Shown one piece after another: positions 34,517-43,429 of a stretch of 64,000 bases of DNA. Origin of the DNA: Sphingomonas sp. BT-65 (lineage in GTDB: Bacteria; Pseudomonadota; Alphaproteobacteria; Sphingomonadales; Sphingomonadaceae); the NCBI RefSeq assembly GCF_026107375.2, contig NZ_JAPCIA010000002.1, forward strand, positions 248,001-312,000, read 5' to 3'. Under the pieces are notes generated by a model. That model was not told the DNA's origin, made no database searches, and saw only the letters and a list, made by a program, of their open reading frames with translations. Position numbers and translations under genes: made by a program. Within the stretch, counting starts at the first letter, position 1, and each line of letters starts with the position of its first letter.

Positions 34517-36025
34517 ATGACTGCCCGCATCGACATGGGACTCGACGGCGGCGGCAACCCGGTTGCCGTCGATCTGGAGGAGCTGCTTGCGACCCGTCTG
34601 CTCGTCCAGGGCAATTCGGGCTCGGGCAAGTCGCACCTGCTGCGCCGCCTGCTCGAGGGCAGCGCTGGCTATGTCCAGCAGGTCGTGATCGATCCCGAGG
34701 GCGACTTCGTCAGCCTCGCCGACGCCTTCGGCCATATCGCGGTCGATGCCGCCGAATACAGCCTGGCCGAGCTCGGCCGCCTCGCGATGCGCGTCCGCGA
34801 GCATCGCGCCTCGGTCGTGCTCAACCTCGAAGGTCTCGAGATCGACGGCCAGATGCGCGCCGCCGCCGCCTTCCTCGCCGCCCTGTTCGATGCCCCGCGC
34901 GAGCATTGGTACCCGGTCCTCACCGTGGTCGACGAGGCCCAGCTCTTCGCCCCCGCCGCCGCGGGCGAAGTCTCGGAGGAAGCCCGCCGCACCTCGCTCG
35001 CGGCGATGACCAACCTCATGTGCCGCGGCCGCAAGCGCGGGCTCGCCGGGGTCATCGCCACCCAGCGCCTCGCCAAGCTCGCCAAGAACGTCGCGGCGGA
35101 GGCCAGCAACTTCCTGATGGGCCGCACCTTCCTCGACATCGACATGGCGCGCGCCGCCGACCTGCTCGGCATGGAGCGCCGCCAGGCCGACACGATCCGC
35201 GACCTCGCCCGCGGCGAGTTCCTCGCCCTCGGCCCCGCCATCACCCGCCGCCCGATCAGCGTCCGGATCGGCGAGGTCAAGACCGGCTCCAAGGCCGTCA
35301 GCCCCAAGCTGATGCCGCTCCCCACCGCCGCGACCGCGGACATGCGCGACATGCTCTTCGCCCCGGGCGCGGAGGACGAGGCGCCGCCCCCGCCGCCGCC
35401 CGCGCCGGTGCCGATGGCGGACCTGATGCGCAGCATCGCCACCCCCGCCCCCGCGCCGGTCCCCGACATGCCGGTGCTGGAGGAAGGCGAGCAGGCCGAG
35501 GTCCGCCGCGCGATCCTCGCCGAAATTGCTGGTGAAGGCGCAAACGGGGAAGCCCGCCAGCCGCTCCCCGCGATCTTCCAGGATTACACCGTCCGCTGCC
35601 GCATGCGCGGGGTCGAGCCCGGCATGGACCTCGCCGCGTTCCGCTCCGCCCTCGCCCTCGCCCGCGCGGGCATCGCCGATGCCGAGGGCTGGGATGAGGC
35701 ACTCACCCTAGCCGCCTCGCTGCCCGAGGAGATGCTCACCCCCTTCCTCGGCATCGCCCGCGCCGCGCGCGCCAGCGAGCCCTGCCCGTCCGACGCGCAG
35801 CTCGCCGCGCTCTACGGCACCAGCTCGCTCGGCCGCGCCAAGCGGATGATGGCGTTCATCGAGGAAAAGGGCCTGATCGTCGCCCGCACCGATCTCTCGG
35901 GCAAGCGCAGTGTCAGCCTGCCCCATCTCGGCTGGACCACTGCGCCGTCCTGGCCGGACCCGGCCAACCCGCAACGGCCAGGCCGCACGGCAGTGCGCGC
36001 CGCCGAGCGGGCGCGGTTGCTCTAA
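34517..36025 (+). CDS. HerA/VirB4-like ATPase (DUF87 helicase-type)
   Basis: 502 residues. Walker A GNSGSGKS (32-39), Walker B TVVDEAQ (137-142), and the conserved CRGRKRGLAGVIATQR segment of the HerA superfamily. A Pro-rich linker (about 290-320) leads to a C-terminal domain (about 330-500) of helical character with an HTH-like end (LGRAKRMMAFIEEKGLIVARTD). HerA ATPases usually pair with NurA nuclease or SIR2/TOPRIM partners; none is adjacent here. Start has no clear Shine-Dalgarno. Role unknown: DNA translocation or conjugation-like pumping. Confidence 0.85.
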   Translation: MTARIDMGLDGGGNPVAVDLEELLATRLLVQGNSGSGKSHLLRRLLEGSAGYVQQVVIDPEGDFVSLADAFGHIAVDAAEYSLAELGRLAMRVREHRASVVLNLEGLEIDGQMRAAAAFLAALFDAPREHWYPVLTVVDEAQLFAPAAAGEVSEEARRTSLAAMTNLMCRGRKRGLAGVIATQRLAKLAKNVAAEASNFLMGRTFLDIDMARAADLLGMERRQADTIRDLARGEFLALGPAITRRPISVRIGEVKTGSKAVSPKLMPLPTAATADMRDMLFAPGAEDEAPPPPPPAPVPMADLMRSIATPAPAPVPDMPVLEEGEQAEVRRAILAEIAGEGANGEARQPLPAIFQDYTVRCRMRGVEPGMDLAAFRSALALARAGIADAEGWDEALTLAASLPEEMLTPFLGIARAARASEPCPSDAQLAALYGTSSLGRAKRMMAFIEEKGLIVARTDLSGKRSVSLPHLGWTTAPSWPDPANPQRPGRTAVRAAERARLL

Positions 36026-36038
36026 GCCGCTCGCGCCG

Positions 36039-36146
36039 TCAGGACGCGAGGATGCTCACGCTCGCGAACAGCAGCAGGCCGCATGCGGCCACGGCTTCGA
36101 CATAGGCGAACAGCCTGTTCGGAGCGATATCTGGTGCACTATTCAT
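36039..36146 (-). CDS. Small single-helix membrane protein (35 aa)
   Basis: MNSAPDIAPNRLFAYVEAVA continues as CGLLLFASVSILAS: one hydrophobic helix (about 16-33). GGGGGAGAG just before the ATG is a strong ribosome site, which separates it from random open frames. Located between the HerA-like gene and tlyA, pointing the other way from the former. Function unknown. Confidence 0.5.
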   Translation of the reverse strand: MNSAPDIAPNRLFAYVEAVAACGLLLFASVSILAS

Positions 36147-36262
36147 GACTCTCTCCCCCAAGAGAAAGGGGATGTTGCCTCCATGCGAACCCGCTGTCGA
36201 GTCCGACTTTAGGGGTATTCGCCCCGCGTCTGTACCGTTGCGGGCGCCGCGAACCCCTGCAG

Positions 36263-37015
36263 TCAGGCCAGGCTGCCCGCCGCGCCCGCTTGCGCCGCGA
36301 CCAGAAACTCCACATTTCCCTCCGGCCCGGTGATCGGGCTGCGCGTCACGCCTTCGACGCGCCACCCCGCGCCTTCCAGCCACGCCACCACCTCACCGCA
36401 CACCCGCTCGTGCACCGCCGGGTCGCGCACCACGCCGCCCTTGCCCACCTCGTCGCGGCCCGCCTCGAACTGCGGCTTGATCAGCGCCACCACCCACGCC
36501 CCCTCGTGCACGAAGGCGAAGGGCCGCTCGAGCACCTTGGCCAGCCCGATGAAGCTCGCGTCGCACACCACGATGTCGACCGGCTCGGGGATATGCTCGC
36601 GCATCAGTACCCGCGCGCTGGTCTGCTCGTGCACCACCACCCGCGCGTCCTGGCGCAGCTTCCACGCGAGCTGGTTGGTGCCGCTGTCGACCGCATAGAC
36701 GCGCACAGCGCCACGCGTCAGCAGCACATCGGTGAACCCGCCGGTCGAAGATCCCACGTCGATCGCCACCATTCCCGTCGGGTCGATCGCGAAATGGTCG
36801 AGCGCATGCGCCAGCTTGACCCCGCCGCGCGACACCCAGGGATGGTCGCGGCCCTTGACCTCCAGCGGCGCGTCGGGCGCGATTGGCTGGCCAGGCTTGT
36901 CCACGCGCCTGTCGCCGCTGAATACCAAGCCGGCCAGGATCAGCGCCTGTGCGCGCGTCCGGCTCTCCGCCAGCCCGCGTTCGACGAGCAACTGATCGGG
37001 GCGGGTCTTGGGCAT
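36263..37015 (-). CDS. tlyA: TlyA-family rRNA 2'-O-methyltransferase
   Basis: 250 residues: S4 RNA-binding domain (about 5-60, RPDQLLVERGLAESRTRAQALILAGLV) followed by an FtsJ-like methyltransferase with AdoMet motif DVGSSTGGFTD (86-96). Catalytic K-D-K residues fit Lys67, Asp152 and Lys180. TlyA methylates C1402 of 16S and/or C1920 of 23S rRNA, and sets capreomycin sensitivity. Length is normal for the family. No operon partner on this strand. Confidence 0.94.
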   Translation of the reverse strand: MPKTRPDQLLVERGLAESRTRAQALILAGLVFSGDRRVDKPGQPIAPDAPLEVKGRDHPWVSRGGVKLAHALDHFAIDPTGMVAIDVGSSTGGFTDVLLTRGAVRVYAVDSGTNQLAWKLRQDARVVVHEQTSARVLMREHIPEPVDIVVCDASFIGLAKVLERPFAFVHEGAWVVALIKPQFEAGRDEVGKGGVVRDPAVHERVCGEVVAWLEGAGWRVEGVTRSPITGPEGNVEFLVAAQAGAAGSLA

Positions 37016-37102
37016 AGGCCGCCCGCTCTAGCCCAACAGAATCCATTTTCCTACAACGAACCATATAGGTTATCTTGAGTCGTCTAAACAGGAGGACTCG
37101 AA

Positions 37103-37645
37103 ATGACCATCGACGAACTGATCGAGGAGGTGATCGCCCGCGAGGGCGGCTATTCCAACCACCCTGCCGACCGCGGCGGACCGACGCGCTGGGGGATCAC
37201 CGAAGCGGTCGCGCGGCAGCACGGCTTCACCGGCGACATGCGCGTATTCCCGCGCGACGAGGCCGCGACGATCTACCGCCGCATCTACTGGCTGCGGCCG
37301 CGGATCGCCGATGTCGCGAAGCGCGCGCCGACGCTCGCCGCCGAGCTGTTCGACACCGGCATCAACATGGGGCCCGCGATCGCCGCGCGCTTCCTCCAGC
37401 GCGCGCTGAACGCGCTCAATCGCAACGAGAAGGATTATCCCGATCTCGGCGTCGACGGGGCGATCGGCCCCGCCACCCTCGCCGCGCTCGGCGAATTCCT
37501 CGACCGCCGCGGCCAGCCGGGCGAGGCCGTGCTGATCAAGGCGGTCGAGGCGCTGCAGGGCGAACGCTACCTCGCGCTCGCCGAGCGCCGCCCCGCCAAC
37601 GAAGCCTTTCTCTATGGCTGGCTCGCGAACCGAATCGGTTCATGA
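37103..37645 (+). CDS. GH108 N-acetylmuramidase, phage-type endolysin
   Basis: 180 residues. The GH108 catalytic block EGGYSNHPADRGGPTRWG places Glu at residue 14; the C-terminal half is a PG_binding_3 domain (about 95-175, GAIGPATLAALGEFLDRRG). No signal peptide, so it needs a holin to cross the inner membrane. AGGAGGACTCGAA precedes the ATG. The next gene is a 3TM holin: together a phage lysis cassette. No capsid, tail or integrase genes are nearby. The intergenic region before it (37016-37102) is AT-rich. Confidence 0.92.
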   Translation: MTIDELIEEVIAREGGYSNHPADRGGPTRWGITEAVARQHGFTGDMRVFPRDEAATIYRRIYWLRPRIADVAKRAPTLAAELFDTGINMGPAIAARFLQRALNALNRNEKDYPDLGVDGAIGPATLAALGEFLDRRGQPGEAVLIKAVEALQGERYLALAERRPANEAFLYGWLANRIGS

Positions 37646-37690
37646 ACCCCCTCAATCATGTCAACTTCGTCAACCGACAGGAGCATCCCA

Positions 37691-38104
37691 ATGAGCATTC
37701 TTGAAGGCATTATCGGCCCAATCGCGAGCCTCATCGACAAGATCATCCCCGACCCCAAGGCGCGCGACCAGGCCAAGCTCGAGCTGCTCAAGCTCGAAGG
37801 CACGCAGGAGATGGAGGCGGTGCGCACCCAGCTCTCGGCGATCGTCGCCGAGGCGCAGTCGCCCGATCCCTGGACCAGCCGTGCGCGGCCGAGCTTCCTC
37901 TACGTCATGTACGCGCTGCTGCTGTGGGCGATCCCGATGGGGCTGATCGGCGCGGTCCAGCCCGAGATGGCGAAGGGCATCGCCAATGGCATGAACGCCT
38001 ATCTCGCCGGCATTCCCGAGCCGCTCTACGCGCTCTTCGGCACCGGCTATCTCGGCTACACCGTCGCGCGCCAATGGGGGAAGATCAAGGGCGTCGAAAA
38101 GTGA
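37691..38104 (+). CDS. Holin of the 3TMs family
   Basis: 137 residues with two or three membrane segments near 67-88 and 110-128 and a polar, charged N-terminal half (ARDQAKLELLKLEGTQEME). The layout GIIGPIASLIDKIIPDPKARDQAKLELLKLE... PDPWTSRARPSFLY matches PF11351-type holins. ACAGGAG lies 8 bases before the ATG. It follows the GH108 endolysin after 45 bp, completing a lysis pair. Orphan cassettes like this may come from a prophage or serve in gene-transfer-agent or controlled lysis. Confidence 0.88.
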   Translation: MSILEGIIGPIASLIDKIIPDPKARDQAKLELLKLEGTQEMEAVRTQLSAIVAEAQSPDPWTSRARPSFLYVMYALLLWAIPMGLIGAVQPEMAKGIANGMNAYLAGIPEPLYALFGTGYLGYTVARQWGKIKGVEK

Positions 38105-38181
38105 CACAACGAACCGCGTTGCGCGGAACTTGGTCAACTTCGGAGGGGAACGCGTTGCGGTTCCCCTCCGCAATCGCTTCG

Positions 38182-39345
38182 TCAGCCGGCCATTCCCTGC
38201 AGCTTGCCGAGATCGATCGATCCGACCAGCGACTTGAGCGCGCCGATGTCGGGCGCATTGCCTTCGGCCTCGATCAGGAAGCGGTCGGCGAGCAGCACGC
38301 CATAGCTGCCGCGCCCGTCCTTGTTCCATTTCTCGATCGTGTAGCGGCCGTCGATCATGCCCGATTTCTCGTAGCCATTGTCGTCCTCGCGGCTGGTCTC
38401 GACCTTGAACGCGCTCGCCATCGCCGCGAAGGCGCCGGCCGAGGCGAGGTCGGCAACCTTCAATCGCACGCTCTGCCCGTTCGCCTCGTAGCGCGCCTCG
38501 GCCTGGGATCCGCCCATGCCGCCCGCGCTGGCGCTCGAGCTTTCGACCGCGGTCCGCGTCCAGCCGCCGGTCGACGCCGGCAGCAGCGCGGCGAGTGCCT
38601 GACGGTCGACCGGCGTCGCGGTCTTCGCCCGCTCGACCGCCGCTTCCATCTTGGCGGAGGCTTCCTCGAGCTTGCCGAGATCGACCTTGCCCACGCCGGG
38701 CAGCTCGACGCTGCCGCCCGCCGCGCCCGCGGCCGCGCCATAGGTCATCGCACGGGGCGCCAGCGCGCCGGTCAGCGCAGTGGTGACGACGCCGACCACG
38801 ATGAACAGCACGATCGCGACGATCACCGTCACGACCGTATAGCCCATCGCCTTGTCCTCCGGCGCCTTCATCAGCCGCGGCAGGCCGAGATAGAGGAGGT
38901 AGAGGCTGTAGAGCCCGAGGATGCCGAGGATCGCGAGCTGCGGGATGATCTGGAAGATACCCGCCAGATAGGCCGCGGTGCCGCTATAGGCGGCGACCTT
39001 CATCGCCTGCACCGGGTTCTTCTGTCCGCCGAAATTGGGCGCCAATGCATCGATGATCTTGGACAGCAGCCACGCGCAGAGCAGCGCCAGCGCATAGCCG
39101 ATCACCGCACCGACCACCGCGGTGGTGATGCTCGGACGATAGGTCACGCCGAGCGCGCTGTAGCCAAAGGCCAGCCCGCCGATCAGCCCCGCGACCGGGC
39201 CGATCGCGGCGAGCGGCGCGACCCAGCCGGTCATCAGGCCGCTCACGGTCGCGGGTTCGGGATCGATTCGCGCCCATTCTTCCTTGGGTTTCAGGAGGAT
39301 GTTCTTGCAACGCTCGATCAGATTGCTCGAAGTCTCACCGGTCAT
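38182..39345 (-). CDS. Yip1-family multi-pass membrane protein
   Basis: 387 residues. The first 200 residues hold about five membrane helices in the Yip1 layout ([20 protein letters not shown], then [32 protein letters not shown]). The rest (about 215-385) is a soluble domain with [24 protein letters not shown] and a possible beta-rich fold that ends [22 protein letters not shown]. This soluble part is not part of Yip1 and looks periplasmic. Divergent from hslV across 85 bp. Function unknown. Confidence 0.85.
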   Translation of the reverse strand: MTGETSSNLIERCKNILLKPKEEWARIDPEPATVSGLMTGWVAPLAAIGPVAGLIGGLAFGYSALGVTYRPSITTAVVGAVIGYALALLCAWLLSKIIDALAPNFGGQKNPVQAMKVAAYSGTAAYLAGIFQIIPQLAILGILGLYSLYLLYLGLPRLMKAPEDKAMGYTVVTVIVAIVLFIVVGVVTTALTGALAPRAMTYGAAAGAAGGSVELPGVGKVDLGKLEEASAKMEAAVERAKTATPVDRQALAALLPASTGGWTRTAVESSSASAGGMGGSQAEARYEANGQSVRLKVADLASAGAFAAMASAFKVETSREDDNGYEKSGMIDGRYTIEKWNKDGRGSYGVLLADRFLIEAEGNAPDIGALKSLVGSIDLGKLQGMAG

Positions 39346-39394
39346 GCCGTGGTTCTCCCTGTTCGTGCTGCGCCCGCTATACACGAAATCGCGA

Positions 39395-39422
39395 TTGAAC
39401 CCGAGAAGTCCGCGCCCAATAT
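39395..39422 (+). promoter_or_regulatory. Sigma-32-like promoter candidate before hslV
   Basis: TTGAAC (39395-39400), 14 bases, then CCCAATAT (39415-39422), close to the heat-shock consensus CTTGAA/CCCCATNT. It lies only 9 bases before the first ATG, so transcription would start around it and the later ATG at 39443 could be used. HslVU is a classical heat-shock protease, which makes the match meaningful but not proven. Confidence 0.4.
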
Positions 39423-39430
39423 GCGCGGTC

Positions 39431-39979
39431 ATGAGCGACAGTATGAAGTGGCACGGCACAACAATTCTTTCCGTGCGCCGCAACGGCCGCGTGGTCATCG
39501 CCGGGGACGGCCAGGTGACCCAAGGCCACACCGTGATGAAACCCAACGCGAAGAAAGTCCGTCCCCTGGGCGACGGAAAGGTCATCGCGGGCTTCGCCGG
39601 CGCGACCGCCGACGCCTTCACTCTGTTCGAACGGCTCGAGGGCAAGCTCGAGCGCCACCAGGGCCAGCTAATGCGCGCCGCGGTCGAGCTCGCCAAGGAC
39701 TGGCGCACCGACAAGTATCTGCGCAACCTCGAGGCGATGCTGATCGTCGCCGACAAGGACATCACGCTGATCATCACCGGCAATGGCGACGTGCTCGAGC
39801 CTGAGGCCGGGATCGCCGCGATCGGATCGGGCGGCAACTACGCCCTCGCCGCCGCCCGCGCGCTGGTCGATTACGAGCAGGATGCCGAGACGATCTGCCG
39901 CAAGGCGATGCAGATCGCCGCGGATGTTTGCGTCTACACCAACGACCGGCTGACCGTCGAAACGCTCGACGCCGCCTGA
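39431..39979 (+). CDS. hslV: HslV, peptidase subunit of the HslVU protease
   Basis: 182 residues, Ntn threonine protease forming a double hexamer that works with HslU. The sequence [23 protein letters not shown] contains the catalytic Thr at the mature start (Thr10 here), [10 protein letters not shown] and [11 protein letters not shown] are the usual blocks. ATG 39431 or 39443 could be the start. It is followed by an aldo/keto reductase gene, then hslU. Confidence 0.97.
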   Translation: MSDSMKWHGTTILSVRRNGRVVIAGDGQVTQGHTVMKPNAKKVRPLGDGKVIAGFAGATADAFTLFERLEGKLERHQGQLMRAAVELAKDWRTDKYLRNLEAMLIVADKDITLIITGNGDVLEPEAGIAAIGSGGNYALAAARALVDYEQDAETICRKAMQIAADVCVYTNDRLTVETLDAA

Positions 39980-39993
39980 AGACAGGATCAGCG

Positions 39994-41049
39994 ATGCTCT
40001 ATTCCCGCCTCGGCGACAGCGGCCTGATCGTCTCGCGCCTCTCGTTCGGCACGATGACCTTCACCCGTGGCGCCGGTCTGGCGGCGATCGCCAAGACCGA
40101 GCTCAAGGATGCGGCGGCGCTGTTCGGGCGCGCGCTCGATGCCGGGATCAATTTCTTCGACACTGCCGACGTCTATTCGGACGGCGAGTCGGAGGAGGTA
40201 CTCGGCCAGATCATCGCCGGCCGCCGCGACGAGGTGGTGATCGCGACCAAGGCCGGCTGGCGCATGCACCGCCCGCTCAACCGCTCTGGCCTCTCGGCGG
40301 CGCACCTCCACTGGTCGATCGACCACAGCCTCAAGCGGCTCGGCACCGATCATGTCGACATCTTCATCGCGCATCGCGACGACGTGAACACGCCGCTAGA
40401 GGAAACCCTCCAGGCGCTCGATGCCATCGTCCGCGCGGGCAAGGCGCGCTATCTCGGCTATTCCAACTGGCCGGCGTGGAAGGTCGCCGCGGCGCTGGAG
40501 CTCCAGCGCGCCAATGGCTGGGCGCCGTTCACCCATGGCCAGCTGCTCTACTCGCTGGTCTCGCGCGACATCGAGACCGAGTTGGTGCCGATGTCGCAGC
40601 GCTACGGCCTCGGCGTCACCGCCTGGAGCCCGCTCGGCGGCGGCTTCCTCACCGGCAAGTACAGCCGCGAGAATATGGGCGAGGCCGGCGACCGGCTCGC
40701 CGCGCACGACGGCGTCCCGTTCGATCGCGAGAAGGGCTTCGCGCTGCTCGACCGCATGCGCGAGATCGCCGCGGGCCACGGCGCCAGCGTCGCGCAGGTG
40801 GCGCTCGCCTGGGTGCTCGCCAAGCCGGCCATCTCCAGCGTCATCATCGGCGCGACCAAGATGCACCAACTCGACGACAATCTCGCCGCGGTGAACCTCG
40901 CGCTCACGCCGGACGAGATCGCCGAGATGGATGCGCTCACCGCCGGCCCGCGCGGCTATCCCGGCTTCATGATCGACCGCATCGACCAGCCGATCGCCGC
41001 CGCGCTCGCCGCCCGGCCCGGCACTCCCTACATTCCCGAACAAGCCTGA
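39994..41049 (+). CDS. Aldo/keto reductase lying between hslV and hslU
   Basis: 351 residues of the AKR superfamily (potassium-channel-beta/YghZ-like branch). Catalytic Asp/Tyr in FFDTADVYS, Lys in IATKAGW, His in FIAHRD; the C-terminal cofactor-binding block [20 protein letters not shown] is intact. It lies 14 bp after hslV and 17 bp before hslU, on the same strand, so the three form one transcription unit. A role in clearing carbonyl or heat-generated products alongside the protease is a guess. Confidence 0.93.
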   Translation: MLYSRLGDSGLIVSRLSFGTMTFTRGAGLAAIAKTELKDAAALFGRALDAGINFFDTADVYSDGESEEVLGQIIAGRRDEVVIATKAGWRMHRPLNRSGLSAAHLHWSIDHSLKRLGTDHVDIFIAHRDDVNTPLEETLQALDAIVRAGKARYLGYSNWPAWKVAAALELQRANGWAPFTHGQLLYSLVSRDIETELVPMSQRYGLGVTAWSPLGGGFLTGKYSRENMGEAGDRLAAHDGVPFDREKGFALLDRMREIAAGHGASVAQVALAWVLAKPAISSVIIGATKMHQLDDNLAAVNLALTPDEIAEMDALTAGPRGYPGFMIDRIDQPIAAALAARPGTPYIPEQA

Positions 41050-41066
41050 GAATCGAACAAGCCAGA

Positions 41067-42359
41067 ATGAACGACAACCTGACCCCCAAAGCCATCGTTG
41101 CCGCGCTCGACGCGCACATCATCGGCCAGAAGGAAGCCAAGCGCGCGGTCGCCGTCGCGCTGCGCAACCGCTGGCGCCGCCAGCAGCTCAAGGCCGATCT
41201 GCGCGACGAAGTGACGCCCAAGAACATCCTGATGATCGGCCCGACCGGCTGCGGCAAGACCGAGATCAGCCGCCGCCTCGCCAAGCTCGCCGACGCGCCC
41301 TTCGTCAAGGTCGAGGCGACCAAGTTCACCGAGGTCGGCTATGTCGGCCGCGACGTCGAGCAGATCGCCCGCGACCTGGTCGAGGAAGCGATCCGGCTGG
41401 AGAAGGAGCGGCGCCGCGCCGCGGTCAAGGACAAGGCCGAGGCCGCGGCGATGACCCGGCTGCTCGATGCGCTGACCGGCAAGGACAGCAGCCAGGCCAC
41501 CCGTGAATCCTTCCGCCAGCGGCTCAACGAAGGGCATCTCGACAACAGCGAGATCGAGATCGAGGTCGAGGCAGCGGGCGGCATGCCGTTCGAGATCCCC
41601 GGCGCCGGCCCGCAGATGATCAACCTCTCCGAGATGATGAAGGGCTTTGGCGGCCCGCAGCTCAAGCGGCGGAAAATGAACGTCCACGCCGCCTGGTCCA
41701 AGCTGGTCGAGGAGGAGGCCGACAAGCGCCTCGATCAGGACGACGTCGCGCGCGCCGCACTCGCCGATGCGGAGGCCAACGGCATCGTCTTCCTCGACGA
41801 GATCGACAAGATCGCGGTCAGCGACGTGCGCGGCGGATCGGTCAGCCGCGAGGGCGTGCAGCGCGACCTGCTGCCCCTGATCGAGGGGACCACGGTCTCG
41901 ACCAAATATGGGCCGATGAAGACCGACCATATCCTGTTCATCGCCTCGGGCGCGTTCCACGTCGCCAAGCCAAGCGACCTGCTCCCCGAGCTGCAGGGCC
42001 GCTTGCCGATCCGCGTGGAGCTCAAGGGCCTGACCGAGGATGATTTCGTCGCGATCCTCTCGGACACCAAGGCGTCGCTGCCCGAGCAGTACAAGGCACT
42101 GATCGCCACCGAGGGCGTGACGATCGACTTCACCGACGACGGCATCCGCGCCGTCGCCCGCATCGCCGCCGAGGTGAACGCCGAGATCGAGAATATCGGG
42201 GCGCGCCGCCTGCAGACGGTGATGGAGAAGCTGCTCGAAGAGGTGAGCTTCGACGCCGAGGACCGCAACGGCACGGCGCTGGTGGTGGATGCCGCCTATG
42301 TCGACGGCCAGCTCGCCAGCATCGCGCGCAACACGGACTTGAGCCGCTACGTGCTCTGA
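41067..42359 (+). CDS. hslU: HslU, ATPase subunit of the HslVU protease
   Basis: 430-residue AAA+ unfoldase. Walker [10 protein letters not shown] (58-66), pore loop GYVGRD (91-96), Walker B VFLDEIDK (241-248), I-domain (about 115-225), sensor region and the C-terminal LSRYVL that inserts into HslV. ATG 41067 begins the conserved [17 protein letters not shown] block. Length normal. Confidence 0.97.
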   Translation: MNDNLTPKAIVAALDAHIIGQKEAKRAVAVALRNRWRRQQLKADLRDEVTPKNILMIGPTGCGKTEISRRLAKLADAPFVKVEATKFTEVGYVGRDVEQIARDLVEEAIRLEKERRRAAVKDKAEAAAMTRLLDALTGKDSSQATRESFRQRLNEGHLDNSEIEIEVEAAGGMPFEIPGAGPQMINLSEMMKGFGGPQLKRRKMNVHAAWSKLVEEEADKRLDQDDVARAALADAEANGIVFLDEIDKIAVSDVRGGSVSREGVQRDLLPLIEGTTVSTKYGPMKTDHILFIASGAFHVAKPSDLLPELQGRLPIRVELKGLTEDDFVAILSDTKASLPEQYKALIATEGVTIDFTDDGIRAVARIAAEVNAEIENIGARRLQTVMEKLLEEVSFDAEDRNGTALVVDAAYVDGQLASIARNTDLSRYVL

Positions 42360-42399
42360 CCCGCTTGCCGCCACCCCGCCCAGACGGCAGGGTGGCGGC

Positions 42400-43416
42400 A
42401 TGCACAGGGGGATCATCGCGCTTGCGGCGCTGTTGCTCGGCTGGTCGGGCGCCGCCGCCGCGCAGGACCGCCCGCCCTGCCGCGAGGTCGGCGACCTCCC
42501 GCACCTCACCATCGACCCCCAGGCCGCCGACCAGCTCGCCGAGATCGGCCTCGACCGCGCCGAGGTCTTCCGCCGCATGCGCGAGACCTCGATCCCCGAG
42601 ACGATGGGCTGCTGGGCGATGCCGGTCGGCAATTTCGACAGCCAGCTCGTCTCGGTCGGCATGTCGCAATGGAATTACGGCACGGGCAGCCTCCAGCCGG
42701 TGCTCAAGGCGTGGCGCAACAGTTTCCGCAGCCGCGGCCGCTTCAAGCGCGAGCTGAAGGCGCTCGCTCCCACCTACGGCAAGCTGTTCTTCTCGAAGGG
42801 CTGCCTCGACACCCCCGTCCGCGACAAATGCCGCACCGCGATCCTTGCCGCCCACGGCCCCGACGGCAAGCTCAACGCCACCGTCCTCGCCGAACTCACC
42901 CGCATCTTCGAGCATGACACGATGCTCCAGGTGCAGACCGACGCCTATGTCGCGCTGCTCCTCGAAGTCCGCGCCGAGCTGTTCCGCCTCTGGCCCGCCG
43001 GCCCGATCACCCCGCGGAAAGTGCGCTGGGCGATCGACATCCGCGTCCAGCAGAAGACCCTGCCCAATGACGAGGACGCCGCACGCCTGCGCCGCAAACT
43101 CGCCGCCCTCCCAGCCGCCGAGCGCCCGGTGCGCCTCAAGGCGATGCTCGCCTGGTACCAGGGCCTCAGCGAAGCGGTCGACCAAGACGGCGTGTCGCGC
43201 GACTATCAATGGAACGTCCAGCAATGGACCTGCCTGATCGACACCGGCCGCATCGATGACGAGCAGTTCGAGCTGCTGCACTTGACCTTCCTGCGCAGCC
43301 GCACCGCGACCGGCAACTCCGGCCGCTGGCAGGCCCTCACCTTCTCGCGCCGCGCCAAGATCATCCTCGGCACCGGCAGCGTCAGCGGGATCAGGGACGG
43401 GGGATGCAAGCCCTGA
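42400..43416 (+). CDS. Secreted protein of unknown function
   Basis: 338 residues with Sec signal (about 1-21, AAAAQ). Mature part has VSVGMSQWNYGTGSLQPVL, a motif reminiscent of lysozyme- or chitosanase-like folds that bind glycan chains, and conserved Cys at C-P-P-C-R near the start. No catalytic pair can be assigned. The gene sits alone between hslU and the converging TonB receptor. Possibly a cell-wall-acting enzyme; I do not claim more. Confidence 0.72.
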   Translation: MHRGIIALAALLLGWSGAAAAQDRPPCREVGDLPHLTIDPQAADQLAEIGLDRAEVFRRMRETSIPETMGCWAMPVGNFDSQLVSVGMSQWNYGTGSLQPVLKAWRNSFRSRGRFKRELKALAPTYGKLFFSKGCLDTPVRDKCRTAILAAHGPDGKLNATVLAELTRIFEHDTMLQVQTDAYVALLLEVRAELFRLWPAGPITPRKVRWAIDIRVQQKTLPNDEDAARLRRKLAALPAAERPVRLKAMLAWYQGLSEAVDQDGVSRDYQWNVQQWTCLIDTGRIDDEQFELLHLTFLRSRTATGNSGRWQALTFSRRAKIILGTGSVSGIRDGGCKP

Positions 43417-43429
43417 CCCCGCGCACTGC

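Noticed and set aside
36145..36333. Plus-strand frame opposite the small membrane protein and the tlyA end
   Set aside because: No ribosome site, Pro/Arg-rich shadow composition; the minus-strand reading has a strong Shine-Dalgarno and a membrane helix.
37103..38104. Complete prophage around the endolysin and holin
   Set aside because: Neighbours are tlyA, a Yip1 protein and hslVU; no integrase, att repeats, capsid or tail genes.
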